NCBI RefSeq assembly: GCF_042726155.1 | Contig: NZ_JBHXHV010000003.1 | Location: 434,001-498,000 of the forward strand | Length of the DNA: 64,000 nucleotides | Direction of reading: 5' to 3' | Origin: Leucobacter sp042726155 | GTDB lineage: Bacteria > Actinomycetota > Actinomycetes > Actinomycetales > Microbacteriaceae | Shown: positions 7,777 through 16,365 of the stretch, piece by piece | How positions within the stretch are numbered: position 1 is the first letter of the stretch | Layout: every line of letters begins with the position of its first letter | The notes under the pieces: model-generated | The model's database searches: none | The model's input: only the letters and a program-made list of their open reading frames with translations | What the model was told of the DNA's origin: nothing | Made by a program: the position numbers and the translations under genes

Positions 7777-8579
7777 GACTCCTCCTTCTCACCGCGCTGA
7801 GCGGTGTTGCGCTGCTGGCGTCCACCCGCGCGGGCCCACTGGGCGACGCGGCGAACGAGTTGTTCTTGACTCGCACGGTCAGTGCGGTAGGTGACGTCGG
7901 CGACGGCGTCGTAGAGCGGGCGGCGCTCTTTCAAAATGCGCCCCCACGCTTCAGGATCGTCGCGCAACAGTGGACGACGCGCGATGTTCGCCGTGCGCAG
8001 CACCGCCTCCTGCGTCGTCATCAGGAGCACAACAGGGTGATGCTGCAGAAGCTTGCGGGTCTGTTCGCTCAGCACCGCGCCGCCGCCGAGCGCAACAATG
8101 CGGCAACCCTCGACAGCGAGCTCTTCCGCGATGACCTCGGCTTCGACGCGCCGAAACTCGGCCTCGCCGTGGGTCGTGAAGAACTCGGTAATCACGCCGT
8201 GCCGGCGCACGATCACGGCGTCGGTGTCGACGAACGGCACACCGAGCTCACGCGCTACGCGCTTGCCCAGGCTCGTCTTGCCCGCGGCCATTGGGCCAAC
8301 AAACACTATGGCGCGATCCGGTAACTTGGCGCCGGGCCGTCGACGCCGCCGGCGGCGGTTGCGCGAGCGCGCGGCAGACACCGCTGGAGCACCGTCACCG
8401 GAATCGCCAGGAGCCGCTGGTACGCTCCCGCGTGTCGAGCTTCCTTTTGCGGCTTTCGCCGCCTTCGCGGCCTCGGCTTCCGCTGCCGAAATCACCTGCA
8501 ACGGGCTCGTCGGCGGGGAGGGCTTGGGCTTCAGCGCGGGCGGCCCGACGTCGCGGGCGGCCCGGCGATCTCCGCTCAC
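7773..8579 (-). CDS. aroK: Shikimate kinase with about 85-residue N-terminal extension
   Basis: The kinase domain starts near residue 89: Walker A GPMAAGKT at 95-102, then PFVDTDAVI (shikimate-binding Asp), the EFFTTHGEAEFRRVE segment and ALGGGAV. It phosphorylates shikimate at the 3-OH. Ordinary AroK has about 170-180 residues; this protein has 268. The first 85 residues are low-complexity (Pro, Ala-Lys-rich) and end with an Arg-rich run at 71-81. The GTG start overlaps the aroC stop by 4 bp (GTGA), which fixes the extended start. A later start inside the frame cannot be excluded, because there are few in-frame alternatives before residue 89. Confidence 0.93.
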   Translation of the reverse strand: MSGDRRAARDVGPPALKPKPSPPTSPLQVISAAEAEAAKAAKAAKGSSTRGSVPAAPGDSGDGAPAVSAARSRNRRRRRRRPGAKLPDRAIVFVGPMAAGKTSLGKRVARELGVPFVDTDAVIVRRHGVITEFFTTHGEAEFRRVEAEVIAEELAVEGCRIVALGGGAVLSEQTRKLLQHHPVVLLMTTQEAVLRTANIARRPLLRDDPEAWGRILKERRPLYDAVADVTYRTDRASQEQLVRRVAQWARAGGRQQRNTAQRGEKEES

Positions 8580-9772
8580 GATTCGATGACGGTCGACAGG
8601 CGCTCCGGGATAGCCGACACAAACGCCTCGAGATTGCGACGCGTCTCCGCGACACTGTCGCCGCCGAACTTCTCGGCGACGGCATCAGCGAGCACGAGCG
8701 CGGTCATGGCCTCGGCCACGACACCGGCTGCCGGTACCGCGGTCACGTCGCTGCGCTGGTGGTGCGCCTTTGATGCTTCGCCCGTAGCGACATCAACCGT
8801 GGGCAGCGCGTGCGGCACGGTAGCGATCGGCTTCATGCCAGCGCGCACGCGCAGCACCTGCCCGGTCGTCATGCCGCCCTCGATGCCGCCGGCACGGATC
8901 GTCTCTCGCGCGATGCGCCCGTCTTCGATGTGCAGCTTGTCGTGCGCGGCCGAGCCACGACGGCGAGTCGTTTCGAAGCCGTCACCAACTTCGACGCCCT
9001 TGATTGCTTGGATGCCCATGAGCGCACCAGCGAGGCGGGAATCGAGGCGCCTGTCCCAGTGCACGTACGATCCGAGCCCGGGCGGCAAACCGTACGCGAG
9101 CACCTCGACAATGCCGCCGAGCGTATCGCCCGACTTCTTCGTGTCGTCGACCTCAGCCACCATCCGAGCGCTGGTCTCGGCGTCGAAACAACGCAGAGGG
9201 TCAGCGTCAAGCGCGGCGACGTCTTCGGGGCGCGGCAATGGAGCACCGCCCGGCACAGCCACCTCGCCCATTGAAATGGTGTGGCTCACCAGCCGAATGC
9301 CCAGCTCGGCGAGAAACGCGCGCGCGACGGCACCGAGTGCCACCCTCGCCGCGGTCTCGCGGGCGCTTGCGCGCTCGAGCACCGGCCGCGCCTCGTCAAA
9401 GCCGTACTTCTGCATCCCGGCAAGGTCGGCGTGTCCGGGGCGCGGCCGCGTGAGCGGAGCACCGCGTCCGCGTGACTTTTCCGACAGCTCGGTCGCCTCG
9501 GCCGACATCACCTCGGTCCACTTGGGCCACTCCGTGTTGCCGATTCGGATGGCGACGGGGCCGCCGATCGATACGCCCTGCAGCACGCCGCCCGAGATGT
9601 GCAGTTCGTCTTGCTCGAACTTCATTCGAGATCCGCGACCATAACCCAGTTTGCGACGCGCGAGATCCTCACGGATCCCGTCGAGCGAAATGGGCACCCC
9701 AGCGGGCAGCCCTTCAAGGACGGCGATCAGTTCAGGGCCGTGAGATTCTCCGGCGGTCAGCCAACGCAGCAT
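8576..9772 (-). CDS. aroC: Chorismate synthase
   Basis: The 398-residue enzyme removes phosphate from EPSP to make chorismate, using reduced FMN. It begins MLRWLTAGESHGPEL, the family N-terminal signature. It continues with KLGYGRGSRMKFEQD, the RPGHADLAGMQKYG region and the SARETAARV motif. The frame is open upstream to 9979, but that region lies antisense-free within aroE and does not resemble AroC, so the ATG at 9772 is chosen. It lies 32 bp after the aroE stop. Its stop overlaps the aroK GTG. Confidence 0.97.
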   Translation of the reverse strand: MLRWLTAGESHGPELIAVLEGLPAGVPISLDGIREDLARRKLGYGRGSRMKFEQDELHISGGVLQGVSIGGPVAIRIGNTEWPKWTEVMSAEATELSEKSRGRGAPLTRPRPGHADLAGMQKYGFDEARPVLERASARETAARVALGAVARAFLAELGIRLVSHTISMGEVAVPGGAPLPRPEDVAALDADPLRCFDAETSARMVAEVDDTKKSGDTLGGIVEVLAYGLPPGLGSYVHWDRRLDSRLAGALMGIQAIKGVEVGDGFETTRRRGSAAHDKLHIEDGRIARETIRAGGIEGGMTTGQVLRVRAGMKPIATVPHALPTVDVATGEASKAHHQRSDVTAVPAAGVVAEAMTALVLADAVAEKFGGDSVAETRRNLEAFVSAIPERLSTVIES

Positions 9773-9804
9773 ACCTGCTATCTTCCCACACCCGAGCGAC
9801 CACG

Positions 9805-10650
9805 TCAGACGGCCGCGCGCATCGCTTCGAGCACCGCTTCTTCTTTTACGAGCGGAAGGCCGGGATCGCCCGAGGTGAATACCCGCACCTGCACGAGCGC
9901 CTGCGCCACAAGCATGTCGGTTCCGGGCACCGCGAGACCGCCCGCCGCCCGCCACCGTGCTGCCAGCGGTGACGGCCACGGATCATAGGCAGCATCGAAC
10001 AGCGGTGTCGCCGTGATTGATTCGGGGAGCGTCGTAGTCGCGGCCGCCGGGCCCGGCAGCGTCGAGATGACGAGCGTCGGGCGCTCGACCGCGTCCCAGC
10101 CCTCACTCGCGGCGCCGAGGTACTCCACGCGCATCGGCGCGCTGGCGTGCGCGGCAGTCGTGCCGCTGAAACGATCAACGAGTCGCGCTGCCGCTGCGAC
10201 ATTGCGCGCCAGAATGTAGACGCGCTCAGCACCCAGATCGCGCGCAGCAAGAATCGCAGAGACTGCGGTTGCGCCCGACCCGAGCACCACTGTCACCCGT
10301 GCATCGAGTGCCGCACCACGCACCGCCGCGGCCAGGCCCGCGACATCGGTGTTCGCGCCGAACCACCCGCCGCCGTCGAGGCGAAGCAGCGTATTCGCCA
10401 CTCCGCTCTCGACTGCAACCGGGTCGAGCGCCGCCGCGATGCGATGCGCTTCGACCTTGAGTGGCATCGTGACGGAAAATCCCCGCCACTCCGGTCCGCG
10501 CCCCGCGATGAAGGCTGCCAGACCGGGTTCACCGCAGCGCACCGCGGTATATCTCCAATCCAGTCCGAGCACACGGTACGCGGCCGCGTGAATGCGCGGC
10601 GAGCGCGAGTGGGCGATCGGCGAACCGAGCACCGCGAGGCAGGTGGGCAC
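9805..10650 (-). CDS. aroE: Shikimate dehydrogenase family protein
   Basis: The 281-residue protein matches AroE, which reduces 3-dehydroshikimate to shikimate with NADPH. The N-terminal LGSPIAHSRSPRIHAAAY binds substrate. GFSVTMPLK carries the catalytic Lys, NTDVAG the partner Asp, and VLGSGATAVSA forms the dinucleotide loop. The arrangement GANTD is kept. The GTG start follows the mltG TAG without any gap (TAGGTG), implying translational coupling. Divergence from model AroE means a quinate/shikimate-type specificity is possible, but the pathway context favours shikimate. Confidence 0.92.
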   Translation of the reverse strand: MPTCLAVLGSPIAHSRSPRIHAAAYRVLGLDWRYTAVRCGEPGLAAFIAGRGPEWRGFSVTMPLKVEAHRIAAALDPVAVESGVANTLLRLDGGGWFGANTDVAGLAAAVRGAALDARVTVVLGSGATAVSAILAARDLGAERVYILARNVAAAARLVDRFSGTTAAHASAPMRVEYLGAASEGWDAVERPTLVISTLPGPAAATTTLPESITATPLFDAAYDPWPSPLAARWRAAGGLAVPGTDMLVAQALVQVRVFTSGDPGLPLVKEEAVLEAMRAAV

Positions 10651-11748
10651 CTAGCAGCCCTTGTTGGGGTTCGCGGAACACCACTCGTTGAGCTGAGCGA
10701 TCGCGGCCTCGTGCTCCTCCTGCGTGGTCGAGAACACCGACTCCCCCGTATCGAGGTTCACCGCGACGAAGTAGATCCATTCTCCCGCCGGCGGATTCAA
10801 CACCGCAGAAATTGCGTCTCGACCCGGGTTTGCGATCGGCCCCTTCGGGAGACCCTTGTGCACATAGGTATTCCACGGGTTATCGTCGGCAAGGGCCTCG
10901 TCGGTCGACCACACGCTGCCGTCGGCGTGCTGCCCGTATCCGTACTGCGCAGTGGAGTCCATTTGCAGCAGCATGTCTTTCGCGATTCGGTTATCGATCA
11001 CGCGCGCGACCTTCGGGAAGTCCTCGACGCGGCCGCCCTCACGCTGCACGATCGATGCCTTGGTCAGCACCTCTTCGCGCGACTCCGGAGCAACGCCGAG
11101 CTCGTCGAGTACCTGAATCTGCGTGTCTACGAGCTTCTTGACCGCCTCGGCACCGGTGGTCGTCTCTTCAAACTCGTAGGTCGCCGGGAACAGCCAGCCT
11201 TCGACGCTGTCGACACCCTCGGGGAGGCCGAGCGATTTGACGTCCTTGGCGGCGGCTTCCAGTTCCTTGAGCGGGATATCCGCTCCGGCTGACACGAGCT
11301 CGAGCGTCTGCTCGACCGTCTTGCCCTCAGGAATCATCGCGGTAAATGCCATACGGTTCGCCGGATCTTGCAGCGCGTCGAGTGCCGCCTGTGAGCTCAT
11401 CTGCGACTTCATCCGATACGACCCTGGCTGAAACGCCACTTCAGTATCCTGTGCGAGCAACAGATCATAGAAGGCCTCTGAGGTCTTCACCACGCCGGCC
11501 TCTTTCAGGGACGCGGCAACGTCTTCACCGATCTCGCCCTCCGTGATGACGACAACAACTTCGCCCTTACCCGAGCCTTCGTAGTCGTTTGAGGTCCAAC
11601 CCATCGCGTCTGAGATACCCGCGCCGAAATGCGACCACAGGTACGCACCGGCCCCCACGAGCCCGCCGAGCAGCAATACCGTCACCAGCAACGAGATCAG
11701 CACCCGCCTTCCGGTGCGTCTTTTTTCCGTACGCGATCGTGCGTTCAT
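10651..11748 (-). CDS. mltG: Endolytic murein transglycosylase MltG
   Basis: MltG (YceG-like, 365 residues) is a membrane-anchored lytic transglycosylase that cuts nascent glycan strands and sets their length. A cytoplasmic basic stretch is followed by one transmembrane helix (about residues 16-37), a LysM-like region (GEIGEDVAASLKEAGVV) and the catalytic domain. The expected catalytic Glu is in ASIVQREGG, and the substrate-binding region is STAQYGYG and NTYVHKGLPKGPIANPG. The ATG overlaps the ruvX stop by 4 bp. Its place between ruvX and aroE is standard for actinobacteria. Confidence 0.96.
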   Translation of the reverse strand: MNARSRTEKRRTGRRVLISLLVTVLLLGGLVGAGAYLWSHFGAGISDAMGWTSNDYEGSGKGEVVVVITEGEIGEDVAASLKEAGVVKTSEAFYDLLLAQDTEVAFQPGSYRMKSQMSSQAALDALQDPANRMAFTAMIPEGKTVEQTLELVSAGADIPLKELEAAAKDVKSLGLPEGVDSVEGWLFPATYEFEETTTGAEAVKKLVDTQIQVLDELGVAPESREEVLTKASIVQREGGRVEDFPKVARVIDNRIAKDMLLQMDSTAQYGYGQHADGSVWSTDEALADDNPWNTYVHKGLPKGPIANPGRDAISAVLNPPAGEWIYFVAVNLDTGESVFSTTQEEHEAAIAQLNEWCSANPNKGC

Positions 11749-12242
11749 TCCGTGGCCTCCTCGGTCGCGGGCGTGTCTATGTTCGCTGGAATGCCGGGCG
11801 CCTCACCCCTCGCGCGTTCGATATCAAGGGCGTGCTGCAGAATCACCACCGCGGCAGCCTGGTCGATAATCGACCGGCTCTGCTTCGTCTTCTTGCCCGC
11901 TTGACGCAATTGCCCCTGCGCCGACACCGTAGAGAGCCGCTCGTCTACCAGACGCACGGTCACGTTGTCGGCTGCGAGCCGCGCCGCGAGTCGGTCTGCG
12001 AACTCTGCCGCGTCGTCCGTCGAGAGCGTGCGCTCGCCGCGCATGTTCAACGGGAGACCGACGACGGCCTCAAATGCGCCGAGCTCGGCAACGATTTCGG
12101 CGATCCTGCCCAGATCAGCGATGCCGTCTGCCGCTCGCGCCACGGTTTCAACCGGGGTCGCGAGCATTCCGTGCGGATCGCTTCGTGCGATGCCGATGCG
12201 GGCTTTACCCACATCGACACCTATTCGCACGCCGGTCCGCAC
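11745..12242 (-). CDS. ruvX: Holliday junction resolvase-like YqgF/RuvX
   Basis: The 165-residue protein has an RNase H-like fold. Conserved acidic residues are in RIGVDVGKARIGIARSD, VGLPLNMRG, LVDERLST and the late D of IIDQAAAVVIL. The family (YqgF/RuvX) processes the 5' end of 16S rRNA in E. coli and has been proposed as an alternative Holliday junction nuclease. It starts with GTG immediately after the alaS stop and overlaps mltG. It deserves mention because ruvC is absent next to ruvAB in this window. The acidic C-terminal tail is variable. Confidence 0.94.
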   Translation of the reverse strand: MRTGVRIGVDVGKARIGIARSDPHGMLATPVETVARAADGIADLGRIAEIVAELGAFEAVVGLPLNMRGERTLSTDDAAEFADRLAARLAADNVTVRLVDERLSTVSAQGQLRQAGKKTKQSRSIIDQAAAVVILQHALDIERARGEAPGIPANIDTPATEEATE

Positions 12243-12244
12243 GC

Positions 12245-14899
12245 TTAGCCGCCCAGGCTGCGTCGAATTTCGGCCAACGCGGCATCGATCTTCGTGGCGT
12301 CGGTGCCGCCGCCCTGCGCGAGGTCATCTTTGCCGCCGCCACCGCCGCCGAGCACCTGCGCCCCCACACGAACCAGCGCGCCGGCGCGCGCGCCCGCCTC
12401 GCGTCCGGCCTGCGTGGTCGCAGCAATGACCACCGGCTTCCCACCGGCCTCGCCCGCAAGCACGACGACGCCGGGCTCTGACCCGAGCTGCTCACGCAGC
12501 GTCAGCGCCAGTCCGCGCAGGTCGTCTGCCGAGCCGACCGTTCCGAGTGAGGCGAGCACAGCGCGCACGCCGCCAAGCTGCTCCGCCGAAGCGAGCAGCT
12601 GCGGAACGCGCTGGCCAAGCTTCTCAGCCTCAAGCGCAGCGATCTTCTTCTCGGCCGCGCGCAGCTGCGCGCCGAGGTCTTGCACCTTGGTCACAAGCTC
12701 GGTACGCGGCACCTTTAGGCCACCGGAAAGCTGCTGCACGATGGCCCGCTCGGCTGCAAAGTTGCGGAACGCTTCGATCCCGACGAGGGACTCAACGCGA
12801 CGGTTCGTCGATCCCACCGAGCTCTCGGAGATCAAGCTGATCATGCCGATCTCCGCGGAACTCGAAACGTGCGTGCCCGCGCACAGCTCGCGTGACCAGG
12901 GGCCACCGATATCGACCATGCGCACGCGGTCACCGTACTTCTCGCCGAATAGCGCCATCGCTCCGAGCGCTTTTGCTTCGTCGAGCGGCATCTCACGGGT
13001 CACGACATCGTAGTCAGACCGGATCGCGAGGTTCGAAATCTCCTCGATCTCGCTCTTGGTCTCGGGCGAGAGCGCGTCGGAGTGCGTGAAATCGAGACGA
13101 AGATAGCCGGCCTTGTTGTAGGAGCCTGCCTGGTGCGCGCTCTGTCCCAGCACCTCGCGAAGCGCAGCGTGCACGATGTGAGTTCCGGAGTGTGCCTGGG
13201 TAGCACCGCGACGGTAATCTGCGTCGACACGGGTCTCCGCGCGCACGTCGAGACCGATCGTGCCGATAACGACGCGCACGGTGTGCACGATCAGTCCGGG
13301 AACCGGCTTCTGTACGTCGAGCACTTCGGCTTCAAAGCCGTCACCGACGATGACACCCTGATCCGAGTCTTGACCGCCCGACTCCGCAAACAGCGATGTC
13401 TCTGAAAGCACGATCTCCGCGATGTCACCCTCGTGCGCTTCGCGTGCGGGGGCGCCGTCGAGCACGATGCCCAGCACGCGGCTCTCGTGTACGAGCTCGT
13501 CGTATCCCGTGAACAGGGTTTCACCCTGTCCGCGGAGCTCCTTGTAGATCGACAGGTCGGCGCGCTGGCCCTTCTTCGCCTTCGCGTCAGCTTTCGCGCG
13601 ATCCCGCTGCTCCTGCATCAGCTCAGTGAAGACGGCGGCATCGACCGGAACCCCGGCCTCTTCGGCAATTTCGAGTGTCAGCTCGATCGGGAATCCGTGC
13701 GTGTCGTGCAGCAGGAATGCGGTGTCGCCGGTGACGGCAACGCCAGCGTCCTTCGCCGAGTCCACGGCCGAGTCGAGAATCTGAATGCCAGAGGCGAGCG
13801 TTCGCAGGAACGTCTTCTCTTCTGCGTATGCGGCGCGAGAAATGAAGTCAAAGTCGTCGGCGACGGCCGGGTACGCCGTGCTCATAGCGTCGCGCGATGC
13901 TGGGAAGAGCTCCGCGAAGCACGGTCCCTCGACACCAAGCAGGCGCATCGACAGCGTGACGCGACGCAGCAGTCGACGCAGAATGTAGCCGCGCCCCTCG
14001 TTCGACGGTGTGACGCCGTCGGCGATCAGCATCAGGCCGCTGCGCACGTGGTCGGCAATGACGCGCAGACGCACGTCGTCGGCGTGATCCGCGCCATAGG
14101 TCTTGCCCGCGATTTCGGCGGCGCGATCAAGCACGGGGCGCACCTGATCAATTTCGTACATGTTCGCGACGCCCTGCTTGATGAACGCGACGCGTTCGAG
14201 GCCGAGACCGGTGTCGATGTTCTTCTTCGGGAGTTCACCAAGAATGGTGAAGTCAGTCTTTGATCGCACGTCGGCGACCTCGTACTGCATGAACACGAGG
14301 TTCCAGATTTCGACGTAGCGGTCATCATCGGTGGCGGGGCCCCCGTCGATGCCGTGCTCGGGGCCAAGATCGAAGAAGATCTCGGAGCACGGGCCGGCCG
14401 GGCCCGGCTGACCCGTTGACCAGTAGTTCGTATCCTTGCCAAGCTTCTGGATGCGCTCGTCAGGCAACGTCGAGTGCTGCTTCCACAGCGCGATCGCCTC
14501 TTCGTCCTCTTCGTAGACCGTGACCCACAGATCCTTCGCGTCGAACCCGAGGCCCCCCTCGGCCTCGCTCGTCGTCAGGAGCTCCCACGCGAAGCGGATC
14601 GCCCCCTCCTTGAAGTAGTCACCGAATGAGAAGTTGCCGCACATCTGGAAGAAGGTGCCGTGACGAGGGGTCTTGCCGACCTCTTCAATGTCGTTGGTGC
14701 GAATGCACTTTTGCACGCTCGTCGCGCGCGGGAACGGCGCCGGAACGAGACCGGAAAGATACGGCACAAACGGCACCATGCCGGCGACCGTAAACATCAG
14801 ACTCGGATCATCGCTGACGAGTGATGCGGAGGGCACGATCGTGTGCCCCTTCTTCTCGAAGAAGTCGAGCCAGCGGCGGTGAATTTCGGCGGTCTGCAT
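12245..14899 (-). CDS. alaS: Alanine--tRNA ligase
   Basis: AlaRS (884 residues, full length) charges tRNA-Ala and edits mischarged Ser and Gly. Class II motifs lie in the N-terminal part (TSVQKCIRTNDIEEVGKTPRHG and the FGDYFKEGAI region). The editing domain zinc ligands are HSGTH at 570-574 and Cys673/His677 in CAGTH. The C-terminal oligomerisation/C-Ala domain ends the protein with a Gly-rich GGGGGGKDDLAQGGG segment. A GAAGGA motif precedes the ATG. I saw no T-box in the 166-bp upstream gap. The stop is 2 bp before the ruvX start. Confidence 0.98.
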   Translation of the reverse strand: MQTAEIHRRWLDFFEKKGHTIVPSASLVSDDPSLMFTVAGMVPFVPYLSGLVPAPFPRATSVQKCIRTNDIEEVGKTPRHGTFFQMCGNFSFGDYFKEGAIRFAWELLTTSEAEGGLGFDAKDLWVTVYEEDEEAIALWKQHSTLPDERIQKLGKDTNYWSTGQPGPAGPCSEIFFDLGPEHGIDGGPATDDDRYVEIWNLVFMQYEVADVRSKTDFTILGELPKKNIDTGLGLERVAFIKQGVANMYEIDQVRPVLDRAAEIAGKTYGADHADDVRLRVIADHVRSGLMLIADGVTPSNEGRGYILRRLLRRVTLSMRLLGVEGPCFAELFPASRDAMSTAYPAVADDFDFISRAAYAEEKTFLRTLASGIQILDSAVDSAKDAGVAVTGDTAFLLHDTHGFPIELTLEIAEEAGVPVDAAVFTELMQEQRDRAKADAKAKKGQRADLSIYKELRGQGETLFTGYDELVHESRVLGIVLDGAPAREAHEGDIAEIVLSETSLFAESGGQDSDQGVIVGDGFEAEVLDVQKPVPGLIVHTVRVVIGTIGLDVRAETRVDADYRRGATQAHSGTHIVHAALREVLGQSAHQAGSYNKAGYLRLDFTHSDALSPETKSEIEEISNLAIRSDYDVVTREMPLDEAKALGAMALFGEKYGDRVRMVDIGGPWSRELCAGTHVSSSAEIGMISLISESSVGSTNRRVESLVGIEAFRNFAAERAIVQQLSGGLKVPRTELVTKVQDLGAQLRAAEKKIAALEAEKLGQRVPQLLASAEQLGGVRAVLASLGTVGSADDLRGLALTLREQLGSEPGVVVLAGEAGGKPVVIAATTQAGREAGARAGALVRVGAQVLGGGGGGKDDLAQGGGTDATKIDAALAEIRRSLGG

Positions 14900-15065
14900 C
14901 CGGAGTCCTTCGGTGGAAATCAGTGGGAAACGGGCGTACGGAGACGCCGTGGTGGATCAGTCGTGCGGGGAGGTCGCGCTCGACGAACTCAGCACATCGA
15001 GTCTGCCGCGCCCAGCGAGCTCACCGCATCGGATCGGTCGCGCTGGAAACGCGGGGCGCATCAGG

Positions 15066-15278
15066 TCAAGCGCGCTCGTTGAGTGCAGCCGCGAGTGCCT
15101 CGGCATCTGCCTCGTCGTCGGCCTCCGACTCGTAGCCCGCAGTGAATGCACGCCCGAACTCGTCCATTCCGCGGTTGACTCGCGAGAAGAACTGGCGACC
15201 CTCAGCGGTCTGATTTACGAAGTGCGCGCCGACGAACCCCAGCACGACACCGGTGACTAGCCAGAACAGCTTGCCCAT
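15066..15278 (-). CDS. Small single-pass membrane protein
   Basis: This is a 70-residue protein with one predicted membrane helix (about residues 3-22, LFWLVTGVVLGFVGAHFV). A charged helical tail rich in Glu, Asp and Ala follows (ADDEADAEALAAAL). The ATG at 15278 is chosen over in-frame upstream codons because GAGGA stands 8 nt before it. Short proteins of this kind between rpsD and alaS occur in related actinobacteria, but no function is known to me. It may be co-transcribed with alaS. Confidence 0.72.
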   Translation of the reverse strand: MGKLFWLVTGVVLGFVGAHFVNQTAEGRQFFSRVNRGMDEFGRAFTAGYESEADDEADAEALAAALNERA

Positions 15279-15392
15279 GTCTTGATCCTCACCATCCGTG
15301 TCGGTGCGCGGCCGCGAAGCCACGCGTGCAACAGCACTCCCCAAGCTTAGCGGGTGGCACATTTGCGAACGCATGTCTTCCAGATACAGCAA

Positions 15393-15423
15393 ACGGGGCG
15401 CCGGAAAGAATCCGGCGCCCCGT
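15393..15423 (-). terminator. Hairpin terminator after rpsD
   Basis: A perfect 13-bp GC-rich stem (15393-15405 with 15411-15423) with a 5-nt loop lies 36 bp past the rpsD stop. On the minus strand it is followed by a short T-containing stretch (TTTGCTGT), so it is probably an intrinsic terminator. Confidence 0.75.
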
Positions 15424-15458
15424 GTGCGCGAGCAGCGTGTGCTCGACGCAGTGAGTGC

Positions 15459-16088
15459 TTAGCGGCCCGAGTAGTACTCGACGACGAGCTGCACTTCGCA
15501 GGTCACGGGGACCTCAGCGCGCTTCGGGCGACGCACGAGGCGCGCCTGGAGCTTGTCGAGCTCGACCTCGAGGTAACCGGGAACGTTCGGGAGCACCTCG
15601 GCGTGGCCGCCTGCGGCTGCAACCTGGAACGGCTCGATCGCCTCTGAGCGCTCCTTGACGTGAATGAGCTGACCCGGCTTCACACGGAAGGACGGGCGGT
15701 CAACGATCTTGCCGTCAACGAGGATGTGGCGGTGCACCACCATCTGGCGGGCCTGTGCCGTGGTGCGGGCAAAGCCTGCACGGAGCACCAGCGCGTCGAG
15801 ACGCATTTCGAGGAGCTCAACCAGGTTCTCACCGGTCAGGCCGTCCTGACGACGGGCTTCCTTGAACGCAATGGTGAGCTGCTTCTCGCGGATGCCGTAC
15901 TGGGCGCGAAGACGCTGCTTCTCCCGCAGGCGAACGGCATAGTCGCTGTCGCTCTTGCGCTTGGTGCGACCGTGCTGGCCGGGGCCGTAGGGGCGCTTCT
16001 CGAGGTAGCGAGCTGCCTTCGGGGTCAGCGCGATGCCGAGCGAGCGCGACAGGCGGGTCTGGGAACGGGTACGCGACGTAGTCGACAC
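15459..16088 (-). CDS. rpsD: 30S ribosomal protein S4
   Basis: S4 (209 residues) is a primary 16S rRNA-binding protein that nucleates 30S assembly. The N-terminal part lacks the zinc cysteines, i.e. the C-minus form. RPYGPGQHGRTKRK is typical, and the S4 RNA-binding domain covers about residues 95-160 (RLDALVLRAGFARTTAQARQMV, HILVDGKIVDRPS). The start is GTG with AAAGGA 5 nt upstream. The -10-like TAGGCT on the minus strand near 16308-16313 would give a leader of about 215 nt, compatible with autogenous control by S4. The gene ends at a strong hairpin. Confidence 0.97.
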   Translation of the reverse strand: MSTTSRTRSQTRLSRSLGIALTPKAARYLEKRPYGPGQHGRTKRKSDSDYAVRLREKQRLRAQYGIREKQLTIAFKEARRQDGLTGENLVELLEMRLDALVLRAGFARTTAQARQMVVHRHILVDGKIVDRPSFRVKPGQLIHVKERSEAIEPFQVAAAGGHAEVLPNVPGYLEVELDKLQARLVRRPKRAEVPVTCEVQLVVEYYSGR

Positions 16089-16365
16089 GTGAATCCTTTC
16101 GGGTTTCTGAAATATGACAGCACGATCAGAACATCGAATCGTGCAGGTTCTCTCGGCCAGGCTGTGCCCGCATCAACGAGTGATGCACGCGACACAGCGA
16201 ACCGTTTTCGGTGAGGGAACGACCAGCGCAGAAACCCGGCTACAGGGCGACTGCCATTCACTTCCCGCGTGCAGCCTGCAGCGGGGGCGAAGTTGGCCAG
16301 CGGCTAGCCTATCACCTTCCGCGCATCTACGCGCGCAGCGTCGGGCGCGAGTCGCTTGACAGCGG
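16089..16365 (-). promoter_or_regulatory. Probable long rpsD leader
   Basis: The 277-bp gap upstream of rpsD has no gene I can support. TAGGCT near 16308-16313 (minus strand) is a plausible -10, making a transcript leader of about 215 nt. S4 commonly represses its own mRNA through leader structure. I cannot assign a specific pseudoknot by eye. Confidence 0.4.

Noticed and set aside
14900..15065. Possible T-box or leader peptide upstream of alaS
   Set aside because: No AGGGUGGNACCGCG-like T-box core, specifier hairpin or alanine-rich leader frame is visible. The leuS upstream region was also negative.
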